Origin: Streptomyces hundungensis
Lineage (GTDB): Bacteria > Actinomycetota > Actinomycetes > Streptomycetales > Streptomycetaceae
Length of the DNA: 64,000 nt
Direction: 5' to 3'
NCBI RefSeq assembly: GCF_003627815.1
Contig: NZ_CP032698.1
Span: 6,572,001-6,636,000 of the forward strand
In this document: positions 44,369-54,871 of the stretch, one piece after another
Numbering within the stretch: the first letter of the stretch is position 1
Layout of the letters: each line of letters starts with the position of its first letter
Made by a program: the position numbers and the translations under genes
Notes under the pieces: model-generated
What the model was told of the DNA's origin: nothing
Database searches by the model: none
What the model saw: only the letters and a program-made list of their open reading frames with translations

Positions 44369-45448
44369 TCACCGCACGTTGCTGGAGCAATGCGCAGCGT
44401 GAGGGTTCTCCTCCGCAAGGATGAGGTGGACGTCGCCGAACTCGTGCCACAGGTAGAGCCGGCTCAGCGCCTGGTCGTAGGCGACGGCCAGCGCCTCGCG
44501 CCCCGCGATCGCCTCCAGCATCAGCAGATGGGAGGCCTCCGGCTCGTGCAGGCCGGTCAGCAGTCCGTCCACCACCCGCACGCCGCGCTCCGGCGTCACC
44601 ACCAGATCCGTCCAGCCCGCCGCCGCCCGCACCACCCGGCCGGGCCCGGCCGCCGACTCCAGGGCGCGCACCGCCGTGGTCCCCACGGCCACGATCCTGG
44701 CGCCGTCCGCCCGGGCCGCGTTCACCAGCCGGGCCGTGGCCGCCGAAACCTCGAAGCGCTCCGGGTAGGGCGGCTCGTGCGCCTCCGCAGAAGCCACCCC
44801 GGTGTGCAGGACCACCGGCGCGAACCGCACGCCGCGCCGCACCAGCTCCGCGACCAGGCCCTCGGTGAACGGCCGTGCCGCACTCGGCATCTCCGCCGAG
44901 CCGAGCCCGCCGGGCGCGGGCCGCGCGAACACCGTCTGGTACGCCGCCAGCGGCTGGTCCCGCTCGGTGTAGGAGTACCGAATGGGCCGCCCGTGCCGCC
45001 GCATCAGCCCCGGTACGTCGGCCGCCGACACCCGGGCCCACCACAGCCGGTCCGGGCTCAGCGCCTCATCCAGCACCAGGCGCTCCCCGTCCGGCAGCAC
45101 CACCCGCGTGCCCGCCCGGTCCCCGGTGCGCCGTTCCGTACTGCCCGACGCCGTCGGGCGGCGCAGCTCCACGGCCCAGCGCCCGTCCGGGCCGAGCGTG
45201 GAGAAGTGCACCACCACCGGCCGGCCGCCGACCCTGCCGTCGACCGCGGCGGGCAGTGTCCTCGAGGTGTTGACCACCAGGACGTCACCCGCCCGCAGCT
45301 GCCCGGCCAGCTCACGAAACCGGTGGTGCGTGACCGCCGTGCCGCGCGACACCATCAGCCGCACGTCGTCGCGCCCCGCCCCGCGCACCTCGGCGGGCAC
45401 CGAGGCCAGCAGCGCCTCGGGCACCCGCACCACCAGCGGCGCCGTCAC
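44369..45448 (-). CDS. queA: S-adenosylmethionine:tRNA ribosyltransferase-isomerase QueA
   Basis: This 359-aa protein has family motifs: LRAGDVLVVNTSRTLPAA, YTERDQPLAAYQTVFARPAPGGLGSAEMPSA, HTGVASAEAHEPPYPERFEVS and AVGTTAVRALES. QueA transfers ribose from SAM to preQ1 in tRNA during queuosine synthesis. The GTG at 45448 overlaps the SDR stop (GTGA), so the two are coupled. No other queuosine gene is in the window, which leaves the pathway context open. Confidence 0.85.
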   Translation of the reverse strand: MTAPLVVRVPEALLASVPAEVRGAGRDDVRLMVSRGTAVTHHRFRELAGQLRAGDVLVVNTSRTLPAAVDGRVGGRPVVVHFSTLGPDGRWAVELRRPTASGSTERRTGDRAGTRVVLPDGERLVLDEALSPDRLWWARVSAADVPGLMRRHGRPIRYSYTERDQPLAAYQTVFARPAPGGLGSAEMPSAARPFTEGLVAELVRRGVRFAPVVLHTGVASAEAHEPPYPERFEVSAATARLVNAARADGARIVAVGTTAVRALESAAGPGRVVRAAAGWTDLVVTPERGVRVVDGLLTGLHEPEASHLLMLEAIAGREALAVAYDQALSRLYLWHEFGDVHLILAEENPHAAHCSSNVR

Positions 45449-46167
45449 CGCGCCACCTCCCCATCGGCCGCCGACGGATCCGGTATCAGGGAAGGCGCGC
45501 TGTAGCGGCCGCTCGGCAGCCGCTCGTCGAGGAGCCGCAGGAAGCCCGGCACCACCGTCGAGGGCTCCGGCCGCCCGGAGTCGTCGCCCGGCACCGCGGC
45601 CGCGTACAGGTCCGTGCGCAGATCGCCCGGGTCCACCGCCCACACCCGAAGGCCCGGCTCCTCCACGGCGAGCACCGCCGCCACCTGGTCGAGCGCCGCC
45701 TTCGACGCCCCGTAACCACCCCAGGTCCGGTACGCCTCGACCGCCGCGTCCGAACTGACCGCCACCACCGCGCCGAAGGCGGCCTCCCGCAGCAGGGGCA
45801 GCGCCTCCTGCACGAGCCCGAGCGCGGCCACCACATTGGTCTCCAGGGCCGTCCGCAGCCCTTCGAGCGTCAGCTCCGCCAGGGGTACGAGCGGCTCGGC
45901 GCCCAGCGCGGAGGCGTTGTGCACCAGCAGATCGAGTCCGCCGAGGTCCCCCGCCGCGGCCACCAGCTCCGCCCGGTGCCCGGCGTCGGTGACATCTCCG
46001 GCGAGCGCCACGACCTTCGTGCCATACCCGTCGAGTCCACGCGCCGCCTCCTCCAGTACGGGTCCCGTCCTCGCGTCGAGGACCAGGTCCCAGCCCCGCC
46101 GGGCCAGTGCCGCGGCGAGTGCCGCTCCGAGCCCCTTCGAGGCGCCCGTGATGATCGCGACCGGCAT
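45445..46167 (-). CDS. SDR family NAD(P)-dependent oxidoreductase
   Basis: This 240-aa SDR has TGASKGLG (about 7-14), HNASALG near 81, SSDAA and YGASKAAL with Tyr-x-x-x-Lys near 151-155. The substrate is unknown. GAGGGG lies about 9 bases before the ATG. It is co-translated with queA; this pairing may be operonic convenience rather than a shared pathway. Confidence 0.86.
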   Translation of the reverse strand: MPVAIITGASKGLGAALAAALARRGWDLVLDARTGPVLEEAARGLDGYGTKVVALAGDVTDAGHRAELVAAAGDLGGLDLLVHNASALGAEPLVPLAELTLEGLRTALETNVVAALGLVQEALPLLREAAFGAVVAVSSDAAVEAYRTWGGYGASKAALDQVAAVLAVEEPGLRVWAVDPGDLRTDLYAAAVPGDDSGRPEPSTVVPGFLRLLDERLPSGRYSAPSLIPDPSAADGEVAR

Positions 46168-46362
46168 GGTGTCCAACCCCTCTGTCCATCGAGTTCCATC
46201 GAATTCCTCCGTCGATGGGTTCACAGTGGCGCCGGGGGCGTGGGCGGCGCCTCGGACGCGGGGCCCACCCCGGCGAGGCCCTTCGGCCTAGGCCCCAGGA
46301 CCCAAGCGGTGCTGGTCCCCGGGCCGAGGCGCGGGGCCGCACCCCGCCGGTACGGTGATCAC

Positions 46363-47562
46363 ATGAGCCGTCCCGGACCCCACTCCGCCGCCCGGCCCGG
46401 CCGGGCCTCCTCGCCGAGCGTGGGCCTCGCCGCGGTGAGCACCGCCCTGCTCGCCATGAGCCGGCACCTGGAGGTCGGGGACGTCCTCAAGACGATCACC
46501 GCGTCCGCCCGCGAACTGCTCGACGCCGAGTACGCGGCGCTCGGCGTCCCCGACGACCGCGGCGGCTTCGCCCAGTTCGTGGTGGACGGCATCAGCGACG
46601 AGCAGTGGCGGGCGATCGGGCCGCTGCCCCGCCAGCACGGCATCCTCGCCGCGATGCTCCACGAGGAGAAGGCCGAGCGCCTCGCCGACGTGCGCCAGGA
46701 CCCCCGCTTCGAGGGCTGGCCCGCGGCCCACCCCGACATGTCCGACTTCCTCGGCATGCCGATCCGCGACGGGGACGAGACGCTCGGCGCCCTCTTCCTC
46801 GCCAACAAGCGCTGCCCCGAGGTCTCCCTCTCCCGCAGGGGCGAGCGCTGCGGCTTCACCGAGCACGACGAGGACCTCCTTCGCCTGTTCGCCCAGCACG
46901 CCGCGATCGCCCTCACCAACGCCCGCCTCTACGAACGCAGCCGCGAGCTGACCATCGCCGAGGAGCGCTCCCGGCTCGCCCACGAGCTGCACGACGCGGT
47001 CAGCCAGAAGCTGTTCTCGCTGCGGCTCACCGCCCAGGCGGCCGCGGCCCTGGTCGACCGCGACCCGGCCCGCGCCAAGGGCGAGCTCCAGCAGGTCGCG
47101 GCCCTCGCGGCGGAGGCGGCCGACGAACTGCGCGCCGCCGTCGTGGAGTTGAGGCCGGCGGCCCTGGAGGAGGACGGCCTCGCGCACACCCTGCGCACCC
47201 ACGTCCAGGTCCTGGACCGCGCCCACACGGCCCGGGTCACCTTCGACAACCTCGGCGTGCGCGCACTGCCCCCGGCCCAGGAGGAGGCGCTGCTGCGGGT
47301 CGCCCAGGAGGCCCTGCACAACGCGCTGCGCCACTCCGGCGCGGGCCGGGTCGACGTCGTACTGGAACGCAGGGACCAGGGCGCGGTGCTGCGCGTCAGC
47401 GACGACGGCCGGGGCTTCGATCCCGGCCTCGTCCGGCGCGCGGGCCGTCACCTCGGCCTGGTGTCGATGCGGCACCGGGCGAACGGCGTCGGTGGCAGGC
47501 TCACCGTGCAATCGGCACCCGGCGAGGGCGCCACGATCGAGATGGAGGTCCCCGGTGGCTGA
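46363..47562 (+). CDS. GAF domain sensor histidine kinase (NarL-partner type)
   Basis: This 399-aa soluble kinase has a GAF domain (about 35-185), a HisKA_3 dimerisation region with RLAHELHDAVSQKLFSL near 204-220 carrying the phospho-accepting His, and a HATPase domain with ALHNALRHSGAG and SDDGRGFDPG. It has no membrane segment, so it senses a cytoplasmic signal or a bound ligand. No ribosome site is visible; TACGGT at 46351-46356 ends 6 bases before the ATG, so the mRNA may be leaderless. It overlaps the regulator gene by 8 bases. Confidence 0.9.
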   Translation: MSRPGPHSAARPGRASSPSVGLAAVSTALLAMSRHLEVGDVLKTITASARELLDAEYAALGVPDDRGGFAQFVVDGISDEQWRAIGPLPRQHGILAAMLHEEKAERLADVRQDPRFEGWPAAHPDMSDFLGMPIRDGDETLGALFLANKRCPEVSLSRRGERCGFTEHDEDLLRLFAQHAAIALTNARLYERSRELTIAEERSRLAHELHDAVSQKLFSLRLTAQAAAALVDRDPARAKGELQQVAALAAEAADELRAAVVELRPAALEEDGLAHTLRTHVQVLDRAHTARVTFDNLGVRALPPAQEEALLRVAQEALHNALRHSGAGRVDVVLERRDQGAVLRVSDDGRGFDPGLVRRAGRHLGLVSMRHRANGVGGRLTVQSAPGEGATIEMEVPGG

Positions 47563-48199
47563 CAAGGTGATCAGGGTCCTGCTCGTGGACGACCACCAGG
47601 TGGTCCGCCGGGGGCTGCGCACGTTCCTGGAAGTACAGGACGACATAGAGGTGGTGGGGGAGGCCTCCGACGGCGCCGAGGGCGTGGCCCGCGCCGAGGA
47701 GCTGCGGCCGGACGTCGTCCTGATGGACGTGAAGATGCCGGGGACGGACGGCATCGAGGCCCTGCGCAAGCTCCGCGAACTCGCCAACCCGGCGAGGGTC
47801 CTCGTCGTCACGAGCTTCACCGAGCAGCGCACGGTGATACCCGCGCTGCGCGCCGGCGCCTCCGGTTACGTATACAAGGACGTCGACCCGGACGCGCTGG
47901 CCGGAGCGATCCGCTCGGTGCACGCCGGGCACGTCCTGCTCCAGCCCGAGGTCGCGGGGGCCCTGCTCAGCCAGGACGAAGGACACGGCGGCACCGGGCG
48001 CGGCACGACCCTGACCGAACGCGAGAAGGAGGTCCTGGCGCTCATCGCCGACGGCCGCTCCAACCGCGAGATCGCCCGCCATCTCGTGCTGTCCGAGAAG
48101 ACCGTCAAGACCCACGTCTCGAACATCCTGATGAAACTGGACCTCGCGGACCGCACGCAGGCGGCCCTATGGGCAGTCCGCAACGGCGTAACCGGCTAA
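47555..48199 (+). CDS. NarL/LuxR family response regulator
   Basis: This 214-aa regulator has a receiver domain (LLVDDHQVVRRG, D58 in VVLMDVKMPG, conserved Lys in YVYKDVD) and a LuxR-type helix-turn-helix (LTEREKEVLALIADGRSNREIARHL). It is the partner of the upstream kinase; the GTG start overlaps that gene's end. The target genes are unknown. Confidence 0.93.
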   Translation: MADKVIRVLLVDDHQVVRRGLRTFLEVQDDIEVVGEASDGAEGVARAEELRPDVVLMDVKMPGTDGIEALRKLRELANPARVLVVTSFTEQRTVIPALRAGASGYVYKDVDPDALAGAIRSVHAGHVLLQPEVAGALLSQDEGHGGTGRGTTLTEREKEVLALIADGRSNREIARHLVLSEKTVKTHVSNILMKLDLADRTQAALWAVRNGVTG

Positions 48200-48229
48200 C
48201 CCCGCGCCCCTGAACCCCCCCTTTTCGCC

Positions 48230-48455
48230 TGCGGACCGTGCCCGCGTCCCGCGCAGTTCCCCGCGCCCCTTAGCCACTCGGCGCTGGCCCGCACCCCAGC
48301 CCCAGGAGGCTTGGCCTTCGGGTGCGGGCCGTGCGTGGCTGGTCGCGCAGTTCCCCGCGCCCCTTAGCGGCACCGGTGCTGGCCCGCACCTCAGCCTGTC
48401 CGGCGTTTGAGGACGAGCGCCGTTCAGGCGCGAACGGGGTCTGGGGCGGAGCCCC
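48230..48455. repeat. Dispersed intergenic repeat, inverted copies
   Basis: GCGCAGTTCCCCGCGCCCCT (module a, inverted) occurs at about 48252-48271 and 48346-48365. Module b, inverted, spans about 48391-48455 (GTCCGGCGTTTGAGGACGAGC then GAACGGGGTCTGGGGCGGAG). They match the copies at 7057-7306 and 63950-64000. These fill the gap between the regulator and the gene at 48463. Confidence 0.8.
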
Positions 48456-48462
48456 AGAGGGT

Positions 48463-49248
48463 TCAGCCGCGCTCGCGCAGCTCCACGTACGCGTTGTACG
48501 CCGCAACCCGCGCCCGCCGAGCCACCCGCTCAACCGGCCGCAACGCCTCCCCCCGTGCCGAGATCTCCGAGGCACTCACCGCCCCCCCGTCCCCGTTCTC
48601 GTACGCGAGCGCCACCAGCAGCGCGACCCGCCGCGCCAGCTCCAACACCCGTACCGCACGCGGCGGATAGCCCGGTGCGAGCACCTCCTCGTCGGGCCCC
48701 TCGGCCCGCGCCCGGTACGCGTCGATCGCGGCGGCCGCGCGCGGACCGGAACCGGCCACGTCGAGCCGGGTGAGCACGGCCGTCGCATCCCGTAGCGCCT
48801 CCGCGAGCTCCCGCTCCGCCTCACCGAGCGAGGGCACGTCCGCGGGCGGCGCCTCGCGCACCGAGAGGCAGTGCCAGAGGACCTCCGCGTGCACATCCCC
48901 GGCGGGCCCCGCCTCGTACACCTGCGGCACGAGCCCGTACGGCGCCCCGAACCCCACCACGGCCTCCTCGGCGTCCAGCGCCCGCGCGTTGAACTCCGCG
49001 GGTCCGCTGAGCCCCAGCGGATGGCCGGCCACCGGGAGCGCGAGCCGCCAGCCGGCCACCCCGAGCGTGCGCAGCCGGCCGAGCGCCAGCGTGAGCCCCA
49101 CGGGCGCGGACTCGCCCGGCAGCCCCGCGACGCGGTGCACCGCGTCGTCCCCTACGATCGCGAGCTGCGCGTCGTCCGGCGAGACATTTCCGGCCAACAG
49201 GGCATTTCCCCATGCGACCAGCCGACCTGAACGTGGTTCCGAGAACAT
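48463..49248 (-). CDS. Conserved protein of unknown function
   Basis: This 261-aa Ala/Val-rich protein has no recognisable motif or membrane segment. It has a hydrophobic beta-rich first half (AVHRVAGLPGESAPVGLTLALGRLRTLG) and a helical second half, with VRVLELARRVALLVALAYENGDG. I do not know its family. The 3' end lies next to a module b repeat. It is divergent from the ABC ATPase gene at 49397. Confidence 0.75.
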   Translation of the reverse strand: MFSEPRSGRLVAWGNALLAGNVSPDDAQLAIVGDDAVHRVAGLPGESAPVGLTLALGRLRTLGVAGWRLALPVAGHPLGLSGPAEFNARALDAEEAVVGFGAPYGLVPQVYEAGPAGDVHAEVLWHCLSVREAPPADVPSLGEAERELAEALRDATAVLTRLDVAGSGPRAAAAIDAYRARAEGPDEEVLAPGYPPRAVRVLELARRVALLVALAYENGDGGAVSASEISARGEALRPVERVARRARVAAYNAYVELRERG

Positions 49249-49396
49249 GCCCCCAGCCTAGGGAAGCCGCGCGACCGGACCTAGCGGCGGGATCACTTCC
49301 CCAGTGGCGTAGGTTTTCCCTGGGGACCGCGCCCACCGGCGCGCCCCGGACCGCACTCGCGAACTCACGACGATGGCATGGGGAGACAACGCGCTC

Positions 49397-50188
<792 letters not shown>

Positions 50189-50274
50189 GCCCGCGCCCCG
50201 TGCCCGGGGCCCCGCGCCCGTGCCCGGGCCGTGTGCCCTGTCGGTGAGGGGACGCCCGGATCTACCATGACCTG

Positions 50275-50703
50275 GTGGACATCGAGGCATGGGTGTGGTG
50301 GCTGGTAGCCGCGGCGGGTCTTGGCATTCCGCTCGTCCTGACCGCCATGCCCGAGTTCGGGATGATGGCGGTCGGCGCGATCGCCGCCGCGATCGGCGCG
50401 AGCCTGGGTCTCGGCGCCGTCGCGCAGGTCCTCCTCTTCGTGGTGGTCTCGGTCGCCCTCATCGGCGTCGTACGCCCCATCGCCGCCCGCCACCGCACCC
50501 AGCACCCCCAACTCGCCACCGGCACCGAGGCGTTGAAGGGCCGTCAGGCCGTCGTCCTGGAACGGGTCGACGGGAGCGGCGGCCGGATCAAGCTCGCCGG
50601 CGAGGTCTGGTCGGCTCGCGCGCTCGACACGGAGCAGGTGTACGAACCCGGCCACCAGGTCGACGTCGTTGAGATCGACGGAGCCACTGCCATCGTCATG
50701 TGA
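50275..50703 (+). CDS. NfeD family membrane protein
   Basis: This 142-aa protein has two or three membrane segments in the first 70 residues and a C-terminal OB-fold NfeD domain (LKGRQAVVLERVDGSGGRIKLAGEVWSAR). NfeD partners with SPFH proteins in membrane quality control; the next gene encodes one. The GTG start has no ribosome site; TACCAT at 50263-50268 ends 6 bases before it, which fits a leaderless mRNA. Confidence 0.88.
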   Translation: MDIEAWVWWLVAAAGLGIPLVLTAMPEFGMMAVGAIAAAIGASLGLGAVAQVLLFVVVSVALIGVVRPIAARHRTQHPQLATGTEALKGRQAVVLERVDGSGGRIKLAGEVWSARALDTEQVYEPGHQVDVVEIDGATAIVM

Positions 50704-50783
50704 ACCATGCCAGGATCATCGGGTCCGGAACCGCACGACGTTTCCAGGGCCATCCGAGAGCAAGAAAGGCACGGGGGTACGCG

Positions 50784-51755
50784 ATGCAACCGATCATCAT
50801 CGTCCTGATCATCCTGGTGGTGCTGGTCTTCATCGCCCTGATCAAGACCATCCAGGTGATCCCGCAGGCCAGCGCGGCCATCGTGGAACGCTTCGGCCGC
50901 TACACCAGGACCCTGAACGCGGGCCTGAACATCGTCGTCCCGTTCATCGACTCGATCCGCAACCGGATCGACCTGCGCGAACAGGTCGTCCCCTTCCCGC
51001 CCCAGCCGGTGATCACCCAGGACAACCTGGTCGTCAACATCGACACCGTCATCTACTACCAGGTGACCGACGCCCGCGCCGCCACCTACGAGGTCGCCAG
51101 CTACATCCAGGCCATCGAACAGCTCACCGTCACCACGCTCCGCAACATCATCGGCGGCATGGACCTGGAGCGGACCCTGACCTCCCGCGAGGAGATCAAC
51201 GCGGCCCTGCGCGGCGTCCTCGACGAGGCCACCGGCAAGTGGGGCATCCGCGTCAACCGCGTCGAACTCAAGGCGATCGAGCCGCCCACCTCCATCCAGG
51301 ACTCGATGGAGAAGCAGATGCGCGCCGACCGCGACAAGCGCGCCGCGATCCTCCAGGCCGAAGGTGTACGGCAGTCGGAGATCCTGCGCGCCGAAGGTGA
51401 GAAGCAGTCCGCGATCCTGCGCGCCGAAGGTGAGGCCAAGGCGGCCGCCCTGCGCGCCGAGGGCGAGGCCCAGGCGATCCGTACGGTCTTCGAGTCCATC
51501 CACGCCGGCGACCCGGACCAGAAGCTGCTCTCCTACCAGTACCTCCAGATGCTCCCGAAGATCGCCGAGGGCGACGCCAACAAGCTCTGGATCGTGCCCA
51601 GCGAGATCGGCGACGCCCTCAAGGGCCTCTCCGGCGCCTTCGGCAACCTCGGCGGCGGCATGCCCGGCTTCAACACCGGCAACAACTCCGGCAACAACTC
51701 CGGGAACACCGGCAACGGCGCGTCCGAGCGCCGCGAACAACCCCCCTTGGACTGA
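50784..51755 (+). CDS. SPFH/Band 7 (stomatin-like) membrane protein
   Basis: This 323-aa protein has an N-terminal membrane helix (IIIVLIILVVLVFIALI), an SPFH domain (IPQASAAIVERFGRYTRTLNAG to VELKAIEPP), then a helical region with repeats of ILRAEGE/ALRAEGE and a low-complexity NTGNNSGNNSG tail. SPFH proteins form large ring oligomers at the membrane. NfeD at 50275 is the expected partner. The ATG at 50784 follows GGGGG. Confidence 0.92.
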   Translation: MQPIIIVLIILVVLVFIALIKTIQVIPQASAAIVERFGRYTRTLNAGLNIVVPFIDSIRNRIDLREQVVPFPPQPVITQDNLVVNIDTVIYYQVTDARAATYEVASYIQAIEQLTVTTLRNIIGGMDLERTLTSREEINAALRGVLDEATGKWGIRVNRVELKAIEPPTSIQDSMEKQMRADRDKRAAILQAEGVRQSEILRAEGEKQSAILRAEGEAKAAALRAEGEAQAIRTVFESIHAGDPDQKLLSYQYLQMLPKIAEGDANKLWIVPSEIGDALKGLSGAFGNLGGGMPGFNTGNNSGNNSGNTGNGASERREQPPLD

Positions 51756-51761
51756 CGGCAG

Positions 51762-51792
51762 TTGACTGCCCCATACACCGTTCATGCATGAT
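51762..51792 (+). promoter_or_regulatory. Possible promoter of the TSUP gene
   Basis: TTGACT at 51762-51767 and CATGAT at 51787-51792 (19-base spacer; TGCATG at 51785 gives 17) resemble housekeeping promoter hexamers, 63 bases before the gene. Confidence 0.35.
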
Positions 51793-51854
51793 CAGTGCGG
51801 CCCCTCGACCTCCATGGCGGGGAGGCGACTCACTGAACGTGTAAGGAGATGGCC

Positions 51855-52622
51855 TTGTCCATCTGGGAAGCACTCGCGGTCTTCGCGGCCGGCATCGGCG
51901 CGGGCACCATCAACACGATCGTCGGATCCGGCACGCTCCTCACCTTCCCCGTGCTCCTGGCCACCGGCCTGCCACCGATCACCGCCAACGTCTCCAACGC
52001 GCTGGGCCTGGTCCCCGGCTCCATCAGTGGGGCCATCGGCTACCGCCACGAACTGCGCGGCCAGACCGGCCGGGTGCTCCGCCTCGGCGGCGCCGGGCTC
52101 CTCGGCGGGCTCGCCGGGGCGATCCTGCTGCTCGCCCTGCCGTCCTCGTCGTTCGACGCGATCGTCCCCGTCCTCGTCGGACTCGCCCTCGTCCTCGTCC
52201 TGTTCCAGCCGCGCCTCGCCGCCACCATCAAGCGCCGCCGCGAGGCCCGGGGCAGCGAGGCCCATCCCGAAGGCGGCGCGGCCCTGCTCGTCGGCCTCTT
52301 CCTCGCCAGCATGTACGGCGGCTACTTCGGGGCGGCCCAGGGCGTCCTGTACCTGTCCCTGATGGGCCTGCTCCTGTCCGACAGCCTCCAGCGCGTCAAC
52401 GCCGTCAAGAACATCCTCGGCGCCGTCGTCAACGGCGTCGCGGCCGTCTTCTTCCTCTTCGTCGCCGAGTTCAACTGGACGGCGGTCCTGCTCATCGCGG
52501 TCGGCTCGACCATAGGGGGCCAGATCGGCGCGAAGGTCGGCCGCCGCCTCAAGCCCGCGGTGCTGCGCGCGGTGATCATCGCCGTCGGCATCGTCGCGAT
52601 CCTCCAACTGACGCTCACGTAG
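51855..52622 (+). CDS. TSUP family permease (TauE/SafE type)
   Basis: This 255-aa protein has about eight membrane segments and the TSUP pattern GIGAGTINTIVGSGTLLTFPVLLATGLPPITANVSN near the N-terminus and LFLASMYGGYFGAAQGVLYL in the second half. Members export sulfur-containing anions. The TTG at 51855 lies 6 bases after AGGAG; the ATG at 51849 touches the ribosome site and cannot be well used, so TTG is preferred. Confidence 0.87.
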   Translation: MSIWEALAVFAAGIGAGTINTIVGSGTLLTFPVLLATGLPPITANVSNALGLVPGSISGAIGYRHELRGQTGRVLRLGGAGLLGGLAGAILLLALPSSSFDAIVPVLVGLALVLVLFQPRLAATIKRRREARGSEAHPEGGAALLVGLFLASMYGGYFGAAQGVLYLSLMGLLLSDSLQRVNAVKNILGAVVNGVAAVFFLFVAEFNWTAVLLIAVGSTIGGQIGAKVGRRLKPAVLRAVIIAVGIVAILQLTLT

Positions 52623-52640
52623 CAGCCGTACGCACACGAA

Positions 52641-52671
52641 GAAGCCCGCCTTCACCCCGAAGGCGGGCTTC
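52641..52671. terminator. 13-bp stem terminator between convergent genes
   Basis: GAAGCCCGCCTTC (52641-52653) pairs exactly with 52659-52671 around ACCCC. It serves the TSUP and HNH genes. Confidence 0.82.
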
Positions 52672-52691
52672 GCACACGGAAGTCGACCCCG

Positions 52692-53207
52692 TTACGCGGC
52701 CGGCGCCGCCCCCGCTGCCAGCCAGTCGGGCAGCTCGGAACGGTCCCCGGACGTCATCGCCAGCAGCATCGCGTCGGCGGGCGAGGGGATGAACGGCTGC
52801 CGCAGCAGCGGCATCCCCGCCTCCTCCGGCGTCCGGTCCGCCTTGCGGTGATTGTCCTCGGCGCAGGACGCCACCGTGTTCAGCCAGCCGTCCCGGCCCC
52901 CCTGCGCCCGCGGCACCACATGGTCCACGGTCGTCGCGCGCCGACCGCAGTAGGCGCACCGGTGCTGGTCCCGGATCAGCACCCCCCGTCTCGACCACGG
53001 AGCCTGTCTTCGGAAGGGCACCCGTACGTATCTGCACAACCGGATCACCCGCGGCACCGGTATGTCGACGGCGGCCGCACGCACCCGAAGCCCCGGATGG
53101 GACTGCTCGACCACGGCCTTGTCCTGGAGCACCAGCACCACGGCACGGTTCAACGTCACCGTCGACAGCGGCTCGAAGCTCGCGTTCAGTACCAGCGTTT
53201 CCCTCAT
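52692..53207 (-). CDS. HNH endonuclease family protein
   Basis: This 171-aa protein has an HNH-type motif: RCAYCGRRATTVDHVVPRAQGG with the zinc pair CxxC and catalytic DH, followed by LNTVASCAEDNHRKADRTPEEA with the second zinc pair and His. Many actinobacteria encode it as a chromosomal gene with no known target. GGAGG is 8 bases before the ATG. No methyltransferase or toxin is next to it. Confidence 0.9.
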   Translation of the reverse strand: MRETLVLNASFEPLSTVTLNRAVVLVLQDKAVVEQSHPGLRVRAAAVDIPVPRVIRLCRYVRVPFRRQAPWSRRGVLIRDQHRCAYCGRRATTVDHVVPRAQGGRDGWLNTVASCAEDNHRKADRTPEEAGMPLLRQPFIPSPADAMLLAMTSGDRSELPDWLAAGAAPAA

Positions 53208-53334
53208 CGTGCCCACCTCCGTAGCGCCGGCCCACCGACGCGGGCTTGGATCAACTCTGGCCGGGCTCGCCACGATGGACAACGCAATATCCGCGCCCCC
53301 GCCCGGAGGAGCTCCGGTCCCGGCAACAGAAAAA

Positions 53335-53371
53335 TGCCCTGCCCTGATCTCTCCAAGACCAGGGCAGGGCA
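53335..53371. terminator. 12-bp stem terminator
   Basis: TGCCCTGCCCTG (53335-53346) pairs exactly with 53360-53371 around a 13-base loop; it follows the PEBP-like gene on the minus strand. Confidence 0.7.
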
Positions 53372-53387
53372 AACGGAAAACGAACGG

Positions 53388-53924
53388 TCAGCTCTCCGCG
53401 GGGGCCGTGTACTCACCGATGAGCTGAGCCCGCCCCAGGGTGTGGAACCGCAGATTGAACCCGACCACGGCCGGAGAAGCCTCCGCGTCCGGACCCAGCT
53501 TCTCCGTGTCGACCGCGTACACCGTGAAGACGTAGCGGTGGGTCTCCCCGGCGGGCGGCGCCGCGCCGCCGAACTCCTTCGACCCGTAGTCGTTGCGCAC
53601 CTGCACCGCGCCGACCGGCAGCCCCTCGAACGAACCGCTGCCCGCGCCCGCCGGCAGCTCGGTCACCGACGCCGGGATGTCGAACACCGACCAGTGCCAG
53701 AACCCGCTGCCCGTGGGCGCGTCGGGGTCGAAGCACGTCACCGCGAAGCTCTTCGTGCCGGCCGGAAACCCTTCCCACCGCAGCTGCGGCGAGGTGTTCC
53801 CGGCCGCGTAGACCTGGGCGTCCTTGAGCACGGCACCCGGCTCGACGTCCTCGCTCACCACGGTGAACGACGGCACCTCGGGGTGGAAGTCATGGGGAAG
53901 CGGCGGCCTCTTGAGCTCGCTCAC
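53388..53924 (-). CDS. YbhB/YbcL (PEBP) family protein
   Basis: This 178-aa protein has the PEBP ligand-site motifs [19 protein letters not shown] and [24 protein letters not shown] relatives include Raf kinase inhibitors; bacterial ones have no settled function. There is no signal peptide, so it is cytoplasmic. Confidence 0.92.
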   Translation of the reverse strand: MSELKRPPLPHDFHPEVPSFTVVSEDVEPGAVLKDAQVYAAGNTSPQLRWEGFPAGTKSFAVTCFDPDAPTGSGFWHWSVFDIPASVTELPAGAGSGSFEGLPVGAVQVRNDYGSKEFGGAAPPAGETHRYVFTVYAVDTEKLGPDAEASPAVVGFNLRFHTLGRAQLIGEYTAPAES

Positions 53925-53994
53925 GTCGGCACCTCCTGATTCGGCATCAACTGTTCGGCGTCACCTGACGGAACCGAGCCTAGGGGGTCCGCCC

Positions 53995-54777
53995 CTAGAA
54001 CCAGTTCCGCCGCCCGCCGACCTCGGCCAGCCACTGATTGAGGTACGCCGCCCAGTCCGTCCCCTGGAAGTCGTGCAGGCCGACCTGGAACGAGCGGTAG
54101 GAGTCACTGCCCTCGCTGAAGAGCCCCGGCTTCTTGTCCATCTCCAGGATCACGTCCATCTCGCGGTCGTCCGCGACGAACGTCAGCTCCACCTCGTTCA
54201 GACCCCGGTACTGCGACGGCGCGGAGAACTCGATCTCCTGATAGAAGGGCAGCCGCTGCCGCGTCCCGCGGATGTGCCCCTTCTCCATGTCCGCGCCCTT
54301 GAAGCGGAAGCCCAGCCGGATGAACGCGTCGAGGATCGCCTGCTGGGCGGGGAGCGGATGCACCTGGATCTGGTCGAGGTCACCCGAGTCGAGCGCACGC
54401 GCGATCTCCAGCTCGGTCGTCACCCCGATGTGCATGCCCCGCAGCTGCTGCCCGTCGATGGCCGTGACCGGCGTCTCCCAAGGGATTTCGAGCCCGAACG
54501 GCACCACGTGCACCGCACCCGCCCGCACCTCGAAGGCCCCGCCGAGCCGGAGCTTGGTGAACTCGATGTCCTGCTTGTGCTCGTGCTCACCGCCCTCGAC
54601 CTCGACCCGGGCCTGCAACCCGACCGACAGTCCCTCGATCCGCTGGTCCACCGACCCGCCCTGGATCCGCACCTCGCCCTGGACGACTCCGCCCGGCACC
54701 ACATTGGTCTCGGTGAGCTCGGTCTCCACCGAAGCCCCGCCGGCCCCCAAACTCGCCAGCAGCCGCTTGAACCCCAT
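53995..54777 (-). CDS. spo0M: Spo0M family sporulation-control protein
   Basis: This 260-aa protein has an arrestin-like first half ([24 protein letters not shown]) and a second beta domain ending [15 protein letters not shown]. Spo0M affects sporulation in Bacillus; in Streptomyces the role is less clear. It is divergent from the glycosylase gene with a 94-base gap. Confidence 0.9.
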   Translation of the reverse strand: MGFKRLLASLGAGGASVETELTETNVVPGGVVQGEVRIQGGSVDQRIEGLSVGLQARVEVEGGEHEHKQDIEFTKLRLGGAFEVRAGAVHVVPFGLEIPWETPVTAIDGQQLRGMHIGVTTELEIARALDSGDLDQIQVHPLPAQQAILDAFIRLGFRFKGADMEKGHIRGTRQRLPFYQEIEFSAPSQYRGLNEVELTFVADDREMDVILEMDKKPGLFSEGSDSYRSFQVGLHDFQGTDWAAYLNQWLAEVGGRRNWF

Positions 54778-54871
54778 GCCAGTCCTTCCCCTTGTCGCGC
54801 TCGATCTCGCCCCTACGAACGCGTGGCCACGACCTGCGGTTCCATCCGCCCGTCAAGTACGCTCGTACGGC

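Noticed and set aside
52692..53207. HNH protein as part of a restriction or toxin system
   Set aside because: Neighbours are a permease and a PEBP-like protein; there is no methyltransferase, immunity or mobility gene.
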